A stretch of DNA of 64,000 nt from QIAW01 sp035487295. Lineage in GTDB: Bacteria > Acidobacteriota > Terriglobia > Terriglobales > Acidobacteriaceae. The notes under the pieces were generated by a model. It did not search any database. It saw nothing but the letters and a program-made list of their open reading frames with translations, and was not told the origin of the DNA. How positions within the stretch are numbered: position 1 is the stretch's first letter; each line of letters begins with the position of its first letter. Shown one piece after another: positions 26,157-34,731 of the stretch. Made by a program: the position numbers and the translations under genes. The stretch is taken from assembly GCA_035487295.1 (NCBI GenBank), contig DATHMH010000017.1, positions 180,357-244,356 on the forward strand, written 5' to 3'.

Positions 26157-26488
26157 GTGCTACAAGGTACAGGAGTTCTAACTTCGAGTCCAGATAGTTA
26201 GGCTCTCTCCTGCCCTTCACACCAGAGCTGTTACATCATATGGACGGCGGATTCGAGACAAAGTATCAGGGCACGAGCCTACCTGGATTATTGATAAGTG
26301 TACGAGAGCGATGATGAAACGACACATCAGCCCCAAGGGGGCGGCGTATTATAGCCCAGCGCTTCCAGCGCTGGGTAGGGATGCCAAGATGATTCAAGTC
26401 CCGTAGGGACGGCGTCCGCTTTTATCCAAATACAAAGCGTTCGTGTATTCCATGTTGCATCTTTTTTTGTTGCACGACACCGCGTCCT
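26157..26488. other. Intergenic region with palindromic repeats
   Basis: No gene is evident in this 332-base gap between two minus-strand genes. It must hold the promoter of the zinc-ribbon/pyr operon and the end of the MCE gene. Its middle carries a cluster of three short palindromes, listed separately. Confidence 0.6.
26329..26416. repeat. REP-like cluster of three palindromes
   Basis: Three perfect dyads follow each other: CCCCAAGGGG (26331-26340), CCCAGCGC-TTCCA-GCGCTGGG (26355-26375) and GTCCC-GTA-GGGAC (26398-26410). Such composite GC-rich hairpins resemble REP/BIME elements mobilised by REP-associated tyrosine transposases; no such transposase is in the window. Confidence 0.6.
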
Positions 26489-27562
26489 TCAGAAAATCTT
26501 GAAATGAATGGTCAAATATTTCTTGGGGTTTTCCCGGATGGCCTGCACCAGGCTGCGCGTTTCCACCAGCATCTTGTCGGAATTGTTATAGAGCGAGGGG
26601 TCCACGAACAATTTGCCCATGGTTCCCTTGCCATCATTGAGGTTGGTGGTGAGCGTATTAAGGTTGGTCATGGTCCGGTCAAGTTTGCGGGCAAATTCTT
26701 CATTCTTGGCCAGCATGCCCAGGGCGCCTTTACCCTGGTCAACTTCATCCATCAGGGCATTCGTTTTAGCGACTGTTTGATTGAGGTTCTTGTACAGGGT
26801 ATCGTCTTTCAGCAGCTTGCCGACTGTGCCCTGTCCCTGGTTGATTTCGTCAATGATGCTGTTCAATTTATCCACTGAGGCATTGGCTTTGTCATAGAGC
26901 TCTTCACTTTCGATTAACTTGCCGATGCTGCCCTTGCCGGAGTGGATTTCGCCCACCATCTGCTGCATCTCATTCAGGGTGATATTCAGGCGGTTGAACA
27001 GGCTGGGATCGTAGATGAGTTTTCCAATCGAGCCCTTGCCTTCCTCTACCGCCGCCACAATACGGTCAAGCCTCCGCACCAACACGTCCACATTTTGCAG
27101 TGAGGACTGGCTGGAGCGGATCACGTCCTGAAGGTCGGGACGGTTTACCGCCGGCAACACGTCTCCGTCCCCAAGCAATGGTCCCGTTGCCTGAGAGCTG
27201 TTGATGTCAATGTAGGTTTCGCCCAGCACCCCGGCTGTGCTCAGTTCGGCGGTTGAATCCTTCCTCAAAAAATCGCGGAAGCGAGTGTTCACCTTCATGG
27301 TCACTTCGACGGGGGTCAGGGGCTTGCTGGGGTCTACGGAAATGCGCGTTACGTTCCCAATATCCACCCCTTGCAGGCGCACGGGAGCGCCCCGCCGCAG
27401 CCCTTCGGCGTTGTCGAAATATGTCTTCAGGTAGATCTGGTGCGTGAAGAGGCCAGTGCTGGAAGAAATCAGAAAGATCACAATGACCAGAGTGATCATG
27501 GCCACAACTACGGTAATCCCTACCCGTAAACGTGACCATTGCAGTTGTGCTTGGCTAGGCAT
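26489..27562 (-). CDS. MCE-family (MlaD-like) lipid transport protein
   Basis: A 357-residue inner-membrane-anchored protein. One membrane helix (VGITVVVAMITLVIVIFLI) is followed by the MCE beta-barrel domain, about residues 40-120 (TYFDNAEGLRRGAPVRLQGVDIGNV, then AELSTAGVLGETYIDI). The rest is a long helix region built of five repeats of about 41 residues, each with a GKGSIGKL-like turn and a following D-LY/LF-LN segment. The end (NPKKYLTIHFKIF) is typical of MlaD proteins. Such proteins form hexameric rings or tubes moving phospholipids across the periplasm. The ABC permease and ATPase partners are not adjacent. Confidence 0.9.
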   Translation of the reverse strand: MPSQAQLQWSRLRVGITVVVAMITLVIVIFLISSSTGLFTHQIYLKTYFDNAEGLRRGAPVRLQGVDIGNVTRISVDPSKPLTPVEVTMKVNTRFRDFLRKDSTAELSTAGVLGETYIDINSSQATGPLLGDGDVLPAVNRPDLQDVIRSSQSSLQNVDVLVRRLDRIVAAVEEGKGSIGKLIYDPSLFNRLNITLNEMQQMVGEIHSGKGSIGKLIESEELYDKANASVDKLNSIIDEINQGQGTVGKLLKDDTLYKNLNQTVAKTNALMDEVDQGKGALGMLAKNEEFARKLDRTMTNLNTLTTNLNDGKGTMGKLFVDPSLYNNSDKMLVETRSLVQAIRENPKKYLTIHFKIF

Positions 27563-27775
27563 AATTCTCGTTCAATCTTCCAAAGTTCGAAACCCACTGC
27601 TTTTTTGCTGAAATCAACGGGAAAGGGCGAATGATAACATATTGCATCAATTCTACTTAGGCCATTCTGAGCGGGTGCGATCAAGCGGCAAATTGCAGCC
27701 GCAGCTTATCCGAGGCGCTTACTCTCAATGATGGCTGATGAACTATGCTAACAGAGTCACGGCTGCGAACCTACG

Positions 27776-30313
27776 TTAATAAGCCGGCGCCCTGCTCTGC
27801 AGCGCCCTGACCAGCATCATTGCCGCCAGATAGGCAATCGCGCCGCATGCCAGAGTGGCGGCCATGCCAAAATGCACGGCAATCACCATGGCCAGCACCG
27901 ATCCCAGCACCGAGGCGGCTGCGTTCATGGCCCAGGCCCACTCAATCGCTCCGGCTTCGGTGTTCTCCAGCGCGCGCAACCCCGTGGGGAAGGGCATGCC
28001 CATTAGAAATCCTACGGGAGCCAGCATAACCGCGCTCACCAGCAGCTTTAGACCCAGCGGCCAGCCCACCCATGCCACCAGAACTTTGGGCAGCAGAAAA
28101 ATGTAGGCTGTCAGCGCAGCCGCAATGATGAGGAGCGGGAAGCGGACCCTGCGCCAGTCGGCGATCCAGTGCCGGGCTGCCAGGCTGCCGGCGCCGCTGG
28201 TCAGCATCATAAGGAAAACCACCACTGTCAGCGCATACGTAGGATGGCCGAGGAACAGGACAAAGCGCTGAATCATGGTGATTTCCACCAGGATGTAGCC
28301 CAATCCTACGGCAATAAAGTACAGCAGCGGCCGTACCCCCGCTACCCGCGCGCTTGTGTGGAAGGCGAGGGGCAAAACCAGGAACGCCAACACGGCCAAC
28401 GCCGATATGCCCAGCAACATGAACAGTACAGCCACTCCCAGGTTGACCTTCCAGTCAATGCCGAAATGTGAGCGGGGATTAAGGAATCCCTGAAGCAGCC
28501 TGCCCGTCTTGAAGGTGAAAAAGAAAAAGGGAGCATTGTCCGAGACCGGCTTGATGTTGTAAGGATATTGCGCAATGAAGGCATCACGCGCACTCCATGA
28601 GACTGCCGGCGGGTCTTTAGGGGTTGTCATGGTGACATCAGGATCGGCATCAATAAGCTCGTCAAACGGTTGGCGCGCTTCTTTGGCAGCATATGAAACC
28701 GGGCCGAGCGCCTCTTCGCCGGAGTAACAGGAGGTCAACGCCAGGCTTTTGCGGCATGTATCCTTATTCAGCACTGGCCCAAAAAGATGGGCAGCATGAA
28801 CCAGGTGCAGATTCCCTGTCTCATTGATATGCGCCAGCACAGTCTGCACTTCCTGGGGCGTAAACGGAGCTTTTTTGACCAGTACGGTGACTGGCCTTCC
28901 GTCGGTATTTAACTCTCCATCAGCCACCACGATGAAGTGGTTTCTCGGGTCCTCGACCCCCATCTGGCGCAGGGTTTCTATCGCCTGTGAAACCACGCGC
29001 AGCGCCTCGCGAGGTTCTCTAAACTCCCAGCGGGTAATGGCGATCATGCCATCGGGCTTGAGGTGATCGAAGTATTCGCGGAAAGCCTCCACAGTGTAGA
29101 GATTGTTTTCGCTCAGCGCAAAAGTGCCCGCGGCGGTCGAGGCCCAGGTATCCACCAGCGTCATCTGCAAAACATCATATTGGTCCTGAGAGTTGCGGAT
29201 GAACGAGCGGCCATCGTTGACGTGCAAATGTACTTCCGGCCGTTCATACAGGTGATAGGCGTAATCGGCATAGCGGCCGCGCATGATGTTGTTGGCGATA
29301 ATAGGGTTGATTTCAATCGCGGTCACGCTGGGGCTGCCGCCCACCAGCGCGCGCAACACGTCCACGCCCCCGCCGGGGCCGATGATGGCGTAATCCCCAT
29401 GCGGACGCAGCGCATTGACTGCCGAGGGCGCCGCCGACATCAGGTCTTTTTGCCATTCAAGATCGTGCCACAGAGCTGGGTCGGCGTGCATGAGCGAAGT
29501 GGAAGCATCGGCATCAATCACAATGGTCCGGGCATCGCCGGCATGGTCCACTTCCACGCGCGAGATGGCGTTCCATTTGGAGTATTCCGTCCAAGCCCGC
29601 GACCGGCGCATGCCCTTGGCATACACAATGTCGGCCACCCGTCCGTGGGTCGCCATGTTGATAATGATCAGGAGTAAGGGAAGGCACGCCAGCAGCAGCG
29701 GCTTCTTCCTGTTTGCCGGGGACCACAATGCCCCTGCCGCCGCCATGGCCATGGCAGCAAATAAAATCGCATTGGGGCCGCCAATCCAGCTCAACAGCAG
29801 GACCACTGCCAGGCAGGCCAGCGCCCCGCCGATCAGGTCGGCGCCGTAAAGCTGCGAGATGCGCTGCCGCTCGCGCGCGAAGACCAGCGAAAACAGCAGT
29901 CCGGTGAAGAAGAAGGGAACCGCCGCCACCAGGTAGATGATCGTAAGCCGAAAGAAATTGGTCCAGTCCAGGCGCAGCGTGACCGGAACGCGCAGCACCA
30001 CCTCCAACAGCACCATGATCATGAGCGCGCTGGCCATCACGATGCGCGGCGCCAGGGATTCGGTCGTATGGCGCTTGAGCTGTTCGCAGCGGATATAGGC
30101 AAAAACCCCGCCTGCGCCTAGCCCCAGCAGGGCCACCGAGATGGCCAAAAAAGCAAAATGATAAAACAGCACCACGGAAAACAGCCGGGTCAGGGACAAC
30201 TCCAGCAGCAGGGTGGCAAAACTGACGGTGCCAATGGCAGCCACGAGCGCCGGTCTTGAGGTGTTGGACGTAGAGGTCTGGATGGGCGGTTCAAGCAATT
30301 GTGATTGGGCCAT
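27776..30313 (-). CDS. Polytopic membrane protein with spermidine-synthase-like domain
   Basis: An 845-residue protein. The N-terminal 220 residues hold about six membrane helices (ALVAAIGTVSFATLLLELSL, FLAISVALLGLGAGGVFAY and others). Residues about 225-620 form a cytosolic SpeE-like methyltransferase-fold domain with GDYAIIGPGGGVDVLRAL, AIEINPIIANN and NDGRSFIRNS. The C-terminal 220 residues add six or so helices (LLGISALAVLAFLVLPLAF to AIAYLAAMMLVRAL). The nucleotide-binding glycines are kept but the aminopropyl-transfer aspartates are not obvious, so polyamine synthesis is uncertain. Substrate unknown. The start codon lies at the edge of an 8-base-period array. Confidence 0.8.
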   Translation of the reverse strand: MAQSQLLEPPIQTSTSNTSRPALVAAIGTVSFATLLLELSLTRLFSVVLFYHFAFLAISVALLGLGAGGVFAYIRCEQLKRHTTESLAPRIVMASALMIMVLLEVVLRVPVTLRLDWTNFFRLTIIYLVAAVPFFFTGLLFSLVFARERQRISQLYGADLIGGALACLAVVLLLSWIGGPNAILFAAMAMAAAGALWSPANRKKPLLLACLPLLLIIINMATHGRVADIVYAKGMRRSRAWTEYSKWNAISRVEVDHAGDARTIVIDADASTSLMHADPALWHDLEWQKDLMSAAPSAVNALRPHGDYAIIGPGGGVDVLRALVGGSPSVTAIEINPIIANNIMRGRYADYAYHLYERPEVHLHVNDGRSFIRNSQDQYDVLQMTLVDTWASTAAGTFALSENNLYTVEAFREYFDHLKPDGMIAITRWEFREPREALRVVSQAIETLRQMGVEDPRNHFIVVADGELNTDGRPVTVLVKKAPFTPQEVQTVLAHINETGNLHLVHAAHLFGPVLNKDTCRKSLALTSCYSGEEALGPVSYAAKEARQPFDELIDADPDVTMTTPKDPPAVSWSARDAFIAQYPYNIKPVSDNAPFFFFTFKTGRLLQGFLNPRSHFGIDWKVNLGVAVLFMLLGISALAVLAFLVLPLAFHTSARVAGVRPLLYFIAVGLGYILVEITMIQRFVLFLGHPTYALTVVVFLMMLTSGAGSLAARHWIADWRRVRFPLLIIAAALTAYIFLLPKVLVAWVGWPLGLKLLVSAVMLAPVGFLMGMPFPTGLRALENTEAGAIEWAWAMNAAASVLGSVLAMVIAVHFGMAATLACGAIAYLAAMMLVRALQSRAPAY

Positions 30314-30378
30314 GAATAATTGGGTAATTGAGTGATCGGGTAATTGTGTAATTGCCTAATTCGGTAATTGTGGCTATC
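30313..30378. repeat. 8-base-period array, unit GGTAATTG
   Basis: Units GGTAATTG, AGTGATCG, GGTAATTG, TGTAATTG, CCTAATTC, GGTAATTG follow in an 8-base period. With the facing array at 30450 it brackets the gap between acpS and the membrane protein start. Confidence 0.75.
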
Positions 30379-30449
30379 GGTTATGCGAATGCCATCGCCG
30401 AAACCACCAATTCTATCAACATCATCCGTAAATACTGACCTAAATTCTC

Positions 30450-30505
30450 CAATTACACAATTCTTCAATGACCCAATGACCCAATGAATCAATGACTCAA
30501 TCCTC
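30450..30505. repeat. 8-base-period array, unit CAATNANN
   Basis: Seven units (CAATTACA, CAATTCTT, CAATGACC twice, CAATGAAT, CAATGACT, CAATCCTC) run without a break. The acpS stop codon (30497-30499) and its last codons lie inside the array, and its orientation opposes the array at 30313. Confidence 0.8.
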
Positions 30506-30874
30506 AAGGATCACCATGGCAATCGCCTGCTCGGCCGTATGCGACATGGAAAGAGAGATGTGTTTGACCGCCAGACGGGCGGCATACCGGGCGGCCACGC
30601 CTGAAAAGGCGATCGTCGGGCGTCCCCCCGGCTGGCGGGTGACCTCAACCTGCTGCCAGGTGATCCCGTGGCTCAATCCGGTGCCCAGGGCTTTGAGAGC
30701 GGCTTCTTTGGCGGCAAAACGGGCTGCCAGGCGTTCGACTTTGTTTCGCTTCGAGCTGCAATATTCGATCTCCAGCGGAGTAAAAACCCGGCGCAGAAAG
30801 CGCTCCCCAAAGCGTTCCAGGGCCTCGGCCACGCGCCGGACCTCCGTAATATCCACCCCTGTCCCGACGATCAT
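30497..30874 (-). CDS. acpS: Holo-[acyl-carrier-protein] synthase
   Basis: A 125-residue enzyme that transfers 4'-phosphopantetheine from CoA to a serine of acyl carrier protein. Magnesium-binding residues are visible: GTGVDITEVRR (Asp8) and RFAAKEAALKALG (Glu near 57), with the basic C-terminal strand HISLSMSHTAEQAIAMV. Length is normal. The 3' end lies in an 8-base-period array, giving the last residues ILED. Confidence 0.95.
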   Translation of the reverse strand: MIVGTGVDITEVRRVAEALERFGERFLRRVFTPLEIEYCSSKRNKVERLAARFAAKEAALKALGTGLSHGITWQQVEVTRQPGGRPTIAFSGVAARYAARLAVKHISLSMSHTAEQAIAMVILED

Positions 30875-31024
30875 TTCCTGTTTGCCTTCCGTACCCGGTT
30901 ATGTATACTAGGTTGCTGCTTTGGAACGAAGTTTTAGTACATGGAAGTACCGCTTTTCAGCGCACCTGCCTGCACTAGCCTTTGCTTCATCCAGCCTAAA
31001 TCAACAAGAAGGAAATGCAACACA

Positions 31025-31225
31025 ATGGAACAAGGAACAGTAAAGTGGTTCAATGATGCCAAGGGGTATGGTTTTATCAGCCGTCAGAATGGCGAGGATG
31101 TATTCGTACACTACTCCGCCATTCAAAACGAAGGCTTCCGCAGTCTGAAGGAAGGCCAAGCCGTGCAGTTTAACGTCATCAAGGGACCCAAAGGCTGGCA
31201 GGCAGAGAACGTTCAGGCTCTCTAA
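31025..31225 (+). CDS. Cold shock protein (CspA family)
   Basis: A 66-residue single-stranded nucleic acid binding protein. RNP1 is KGYGFISR and RNP2 is VFVHYSAI, preceded by GTVKWFNDA. It acts as an RNA chaperone at low temperature or as a general transcript anti-terminator. The start at 31025 has AAGGAA upstream and gives the normal length; an upstream in-frame start would add 28 residues not found in the family. A leader of up to 150 bases lies before it, usual for csp genes, and a strong terminator follows. Confidence 0.95.
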   Translation: MEQGTVKWFNDAKGYGFISRQNGEDVFVHYSAIQNEGFRSLKEGQAVQFNVIKGPKGWQAENVQAL

Positions 31226-31250
31226 ACGTTTTCAAGTTTTGCAAGACAAC

Positions 31251-31281
31251 AAAGGCGGCCCAAAGCCGCCTTTACTTTTGG
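31251..31281 (+). terminator. Rho-independent terminator after csp gene
   Basis: AAAGGCGGC (31251-31259) pairs with GCCGCCTTT (31265-31273) around CCAAA, followed by ACTTTTGG. Confidence 0.85.
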
Positions 31282-31349
31282 TTGTTTGGGCATTTTCCAG
31301 TTTGTGTGGCACAGCGCGGCAAGCCGCCGTCAAAGACTATATCTCTTCA

Positions 31350-31391
31350 TGCACTGTCATCCTGATCCCGCGAAGCGGGAGAAGGACCTCC
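31350..31391. repeat. GTCATCCTGA-type intergenic repeat
   Basis: TGCACTGTCATCCTGA is followed by a TCCCGC-GAA-GCGGGA hairpin and AGAAGGACCTC. The block TGCACTGTCATCCTGAGC occurs again near 38056, marking a dispersed repeat of the kind frequent in acidobacterial spacers. Confidence 0.55.
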
Positions 31392-31524
31392 GATGGCGCT
31401 GGGCGCCACCCACGGCTGAAATTGGACTTTCGCTTGCATTTTCCCTCGCGCTGATGGAATCGAGAGTATGGTGGATTTCGCAGAACGCTTTACACCTGCT
31501 CAAGTTTCCCGCTTGCGTCCCGCT

Positions 31525-32853
31525 CTACGGCGAGGCATGGCTAAGGCACATGACGTACGCTTGGCTGCAGATTGCGTCGGAACCGCCGTTAGAGCAGGTT
31601 ACGCGCCATGAATTGGAAGGATTACCCGTCTGTCCTGGGGATAATGTGACGGTTGGACGCGACTCCCGGAGCACAGTTCCACCGACTCCGAATCCTCCGC
31701 CAGAGATGGCAACATCGTTGGCGTTGGAACAGGCCTCGTCCCATACAGCGGTGCTTGGTGTATCGGTCTTGACATAAATTCCCAGGCTGATACGTCCGCT
31801 TAGCGCAATATTGCCAGCGACCTCGAGTTTTTGGCTGGGAGATGTAGTTCCAACACCCACATTACCGCCGACATCAGCGATGAGCACATTTCCCGATGGA
31901 GTGCCCGAGCCGGGCTCGATCAATACATTTCCTCCCGCGCCGGGATTATTACCCGCTCCCGCCGTCCCCCCCGCGCCCGCCGCCAGGGTGATACTGCCTC
32001 CGGCGCCGGCAGTGAAGCCGCCTGCGGTTGCGGTTATTGAACCACCCGCACCGCCAGTCATTGTGACGCTGCCTCCGCCGCCCCCAGGTCCGTTGAACGT
32101 TGTTCCTCCGGCGCCGCCAGCGATGGTGGGACTGCCTCCTGGCCCGCTGGGTCCAACGCCAGCGATCACCGCCCCTCCGGCGCCACCTTGTACATTCAAT
32201 CCTGGATCACCAGCGGTTCCCGCTCCACCGCCAACGGAGGACACGCCGGCAGCGCCTATCACCTGTAACTCTGCGTTTGGGCCGTTCGTGCCGATGCCCA
32301 CCTTCCCACCGGAAAGAACAAGCTGGTTGCTGCCGGCCACCAGACCGTTCGTTGGCAAATTGAGAGCGCCCGTCATCGTGTCGCCCGACTTTCTAACATA
32401 GCGCGCATCGGTGTTGGTGGTATTCAGGTTGATGGCCGGAGTCGTGGTGGGCGAGGTGATGGAAATCAATCCATCGGTGTTACTTACTGATGTTACCGTC
32501 CCGGGAAACGTCTGCGCATTAACGAACGTGACGATCCCGGTAGTGGCGTTAATCATGAATCCGCTGCTGCCAATGGCCACGATGCTGCCAACGTCCGTAA
32601 TATCGGAATTGACCAGATGCCGGGTATTGGTGTCGAACTTCGCAACCGTACCCTGCGTCCCCGGTGTGAAGTTAAGCTGATATAAGACCGGGCCATCGGG
32701 CTGCTGCGCCGTGGGCGAAGTGCGCTGCCAGCGCAGTTGCTGATTGGCGCGCAGGCTGGCCATTTCCACCGGCTGTGCTTGCTGGGCATGAATGTTAGCG
32801 ATAGCTGTTAACGAAAAAGTAAACAGGAATAGGATACGAAGGGGCCGGACCAT
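31525..32853 (-). CDS. Secreted tail-fibre-like protein with Gly-rich region
   Basis: A 442-residue exported protein, signal peptide to about residue 24. Residues 25-75 (MASLRANQQLRWQRTSPTAQQ, GPVLYQLNF) are shared with the small gene at 32985. A phage-tail-fibre-like part follows, with DARYVRKSGDTMTGALNLP and VGIGTNGPNAELQV. Residues about 205-330 are a Gly/Ala-rich repeat region (GGAGG units every few residues), then VGVGTTSPSQKLEVAG and a C-terminal domain with four cysteines (SCSNG, CSQAYVMCL). It is probably an elongated trimeric surface fibre. GGAGG lies four bases before the ATG. Function unknown; surface adhesion is inferred. Confidence 0.7.
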   Translation of the reverse strand: MVRPLRILFLFTFSLTAIANIHAQQAQPVEMASLRANQQLRWQRTSPTAQQPDGPVLYQLNFTPGTQGTVAKFDTNTRHLVNSDITDVGSIVAIGSSGFMINATTGIVTFVNAQTFPGTVTSVSNTDGLISITSPTTTPAINLNTTNTDARYVRKSGDTMTGALNLPTNGLVAGSNQLVLSGGKVGIGTNGPNAELQVIGAAGVSSVGGGAGTAGDPGLNVQGGAGGAVIAGVGPSGPGGSPTIAGGAGGTTFNGPGGGGGSVTMTGGAGGSITATAGGFTAGAGGSITLAAGAGGTAGAGNNPGAGGNVLIEPGSGTPSGNVLIADVGGNVGVGTTSPSQKLEVAGNIALSGRISLGIYVKTDTPSTAVWDEACSNANDVAISGGGFGVGGTVLRESRPTVTLSPGQTGNPSNSWRVTCSNGGSDAICSQAYVMCLSHASP

Positions 32854-32950
32854 GAAGCCTCCATTACGTGCAAATTTTTTGGGCTGACTTTAGAGAGGCG
32901 GGGATTATATCATTAGCAATTTTTCAACAGTGTAAATTCATGTCAAAGGC

Positions 32951-32980
32951 AAGAAGGGCGGCCCCAAGGCCGCCCTTCTT
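32951..32980 (-). terminator. 13-bp hairpin after the short paralogue
   Basis: AAGAAGGGCGGCC (32951-32963) and its exact complement (32968-32980) pair around CCAA, four bases past the stop of the minus-strand gene. The tail is GCCTTTGAC, weak in T, but the stem is very stable. Confidence 0.7.
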
Positions 32981-32984
32981 GCCC

Positions 32985-33257
32985 TTAACCGTTTTCACCG
33001 TTATCGAGTTGGTGAGGATGACAAGGATCGGTGTCGAAGGCCGGCACCGCGCCCGGCGTCCCGCTGGCATTGAACAGAAGCTGATAGAGCACCGGTCCCT
33101 CCGGCTCTTGTGGCGTGGGCGAAGTGCGCTGCCAGCGCAACTCCGGATTGGGCCGCAGGCTTGCCATCTGCGCCGGTTGCGGTTGCTGCGCTGAAGTACC
33201 GGCAATCGCGATAAGTGAAAACACAAACAAAGGCAGAATGCGAGGAGTCCGAGTCAT
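32985..33257 (-). CDS. Short secreted paralogue of the tail-fibre-like N-terminus
   Basis: A 90-residue exported protein. After the signal peptide (ending AGTSA-QQ) it repeats the N-terminal module of the 31525 protein: QMASLRPNPELRWQRTSP, then EGPVLYQLLF and PGAVPAFDT. It stops where the fibre would begin. Either it is a stand-alone module or a gene truncated after duplication. GGAGG lies five bases before the ATG at 33257; an upstream GTG includes the ribosome binding site and is rejected. Confidence 0.65.
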   Translation of the reverse strand: MTRTPRILPLFVFSLIAIAGTSAQQPQPAQMASLRPNPELRWQRTSPTPQEPEGPVLYQLLFNASGTPGAVPAFDTDPCHPHQLDNGENG

Positions 33258-33453
33258 GGATGCCTCCACTAACTGTTAAGTTTTTGAACTAGACCTAGGG
33301 AAGCCGGAGTTCTATCACCCAGGCTGATGGTCGAATGTAAATTGATTAAAAACAACCAGCAACTCTGAAACTAGCAACTCTCCTTCAGCATCAAACCTGG
33401 CGGGCTGAACTCCGCTTGCGGGAGGTTCTGATCGCTGGGAAGGATGTACCACC

Positions 33454-34401
33454 ATGAAATTCACATCGCTTTGCTTCACTTTGGCAGTTGCGTTGCTCTG
33501 CTTTGACATGTGTTCCAACGCTGAAGTCCGCACCATTGTGGTGCCGGCGGGAACACTGATGACCTGTTCACTGAATGAACTTAAATTCTCCTCAGCCACC
33601 GTGGCCGTGGGCGACCCGTTTCTCTGTTATCCGCGCAGCCTGCAGCAATTTGGGCAGACCGTATTCCCACGTGGCACATACATCGTTGGACATCTCGAGG
33701 CGGACAAAGACCCCGGTCATTTTGTCGGCAAGGGTTACCTGAAACTGGTGTTCGACAGAATTGGCCTTCCCTCGGGCGATGTGCCTCTCACGGCGAAAGT
33801 CGTAGCTGCGGGCGATTTCACCGTAGATCGCCAAGGCAAGATCATCGGTCATGGCCATGCCACGCGCGATGCGGTGGAATGGATGTTTCCGCCACTGTGG
33901 CCGTGGAAAGTAATGACTGTGCCGGCGCGCGGTCCGCGACCGACGCTCAAGGGCGAAACCAGCGTTACCTTGCGTGTCATGGAAGACCTGCAGGTGCCGC
34001 AGCTCCAGACATCGGAAGGGCATCGGTTTGGCGGAGAATCCAGTTCGTCCTTGCAACCACAAGACTCGTCGGCGAAACCGAAAGAGGTCAGCATGCAGAT
34101 GGTCGACCAGGATGGGCCACGTCTGCTGCCAGCTTCGCCAGTGCTGAGCACAGCATCCCAAATGCCGGCTGGGTCAAATCCTACCCGCGCGTGGACGGTC
34201 AATTTAACGCTCTTTGTCTTGACCAACGGAATGGTCTTTCCCGTCGAACAATATTGGCGCAACCAGGGCGACCTCTGGTACGAGTATGAGGGAGACAAAG
34301 CCATCGTGGCGCTGAGAAATATCGACTGGGGTGCAACCACCCGGTTGAACGCCGCGCGCAATGTCCGCGTTACGCTGCGCAACGCACCCAGTGAGAATTA
34401 A
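33454..34401 (+). CDS. Secreted protein, hypothetical
   Basis: A 315-residue exported protein; signal peptide residues 1-23 (ending SNA-E). The N-terminal half is beta-rich with VRTIVVPAGTLMTCSLNELKF and VFPRGTYIVGHLEA, a pattern like the TrbI/VirB10-type beta-barrel segment in which a PAGT motif opens the domain. A Ser/Pro/Gln-rich linker at about 195-235 leads to a short C-terminal domain (FVLTNGMVFPVEQYWRNQGD, WYEYEGD). No catalytic residues are apparent. Neighbours do not hint at function. Confidence 0.65.
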   Translation: MKFTSLCFTLAVALLCFDMCSNAEVRTIVVPAGTLMTCSLNELKFSSATVAVGDPFLCYPRSLQQFGQTVFPRGTYIVGHLEADKDPGHFVGKGYLKLVFDRIGLPSGDVPLTAKVVAAGDFTVDRQGKIIGHGHATRDAVEWMFPPLWPWKVMTVPARGPRPTLKGETSVTLRVMEDLQVPQLQTSEGHRFGGESSSSLQPQDSSAKPKEVSMQMVDQDGPRLLPASPVLSTASQMPAGSNPTRAWTVNLTLFVLTNGMVFPVEQYWRNQGDLWYEYEGDKAIVALRNIDWGATTRLNAARNVRVTLRNAPSEN

Positions 34402-34632
34402 AGGGGGGCAGGGATCGGAAGTCTCCAGACAATCCGGTCCCGCTCACCCCTGATTTGCCGAACTATGCATGATGGCAGGCTGAGGGGGAAGACTGTGCCC
34501 GTCGTCGATATTCTGTGCTGCCTTTGGCCAAGGCCAGTGTCGGCTCCCGCGTGTTACCCGCTGTGGCCTTCTGACAGGTCGAGAATTCTGAGAACAATAA
34601 CGATCTTCCGGTCTTCGCCGTGCTCAACGTTT

Positions 34633-34705
34633 GAGAACTAAGAACTAAGAACTGAGAACCGGCAACTGACAACGGCTGAGAACCGAGTACTGAGTACCGC
34701 GTACC
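34633..34705. repeat. 7-base-period array, unit GAGAACT/GAGTACC
   Basis: About ten units: GAGAACT, AAGAACT twice, GAGAACC, GGCAACT, GACAACG, a three-base break, GAGAACC, GAGTACT, GAGTACC, GCGTACC. It ends 27 bases before the SH3-type lipoprotein start. Confidence 0.85.
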
Positions 34706-34731
34706 GAAATGCTATATTGTTCTGTTTGACC

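Noticed and set aside
34633..34705. Short repeats considered as a CRISPR array
   Set aside because: Units of 7 bases run without spacers, and no cas genes are present in the window.
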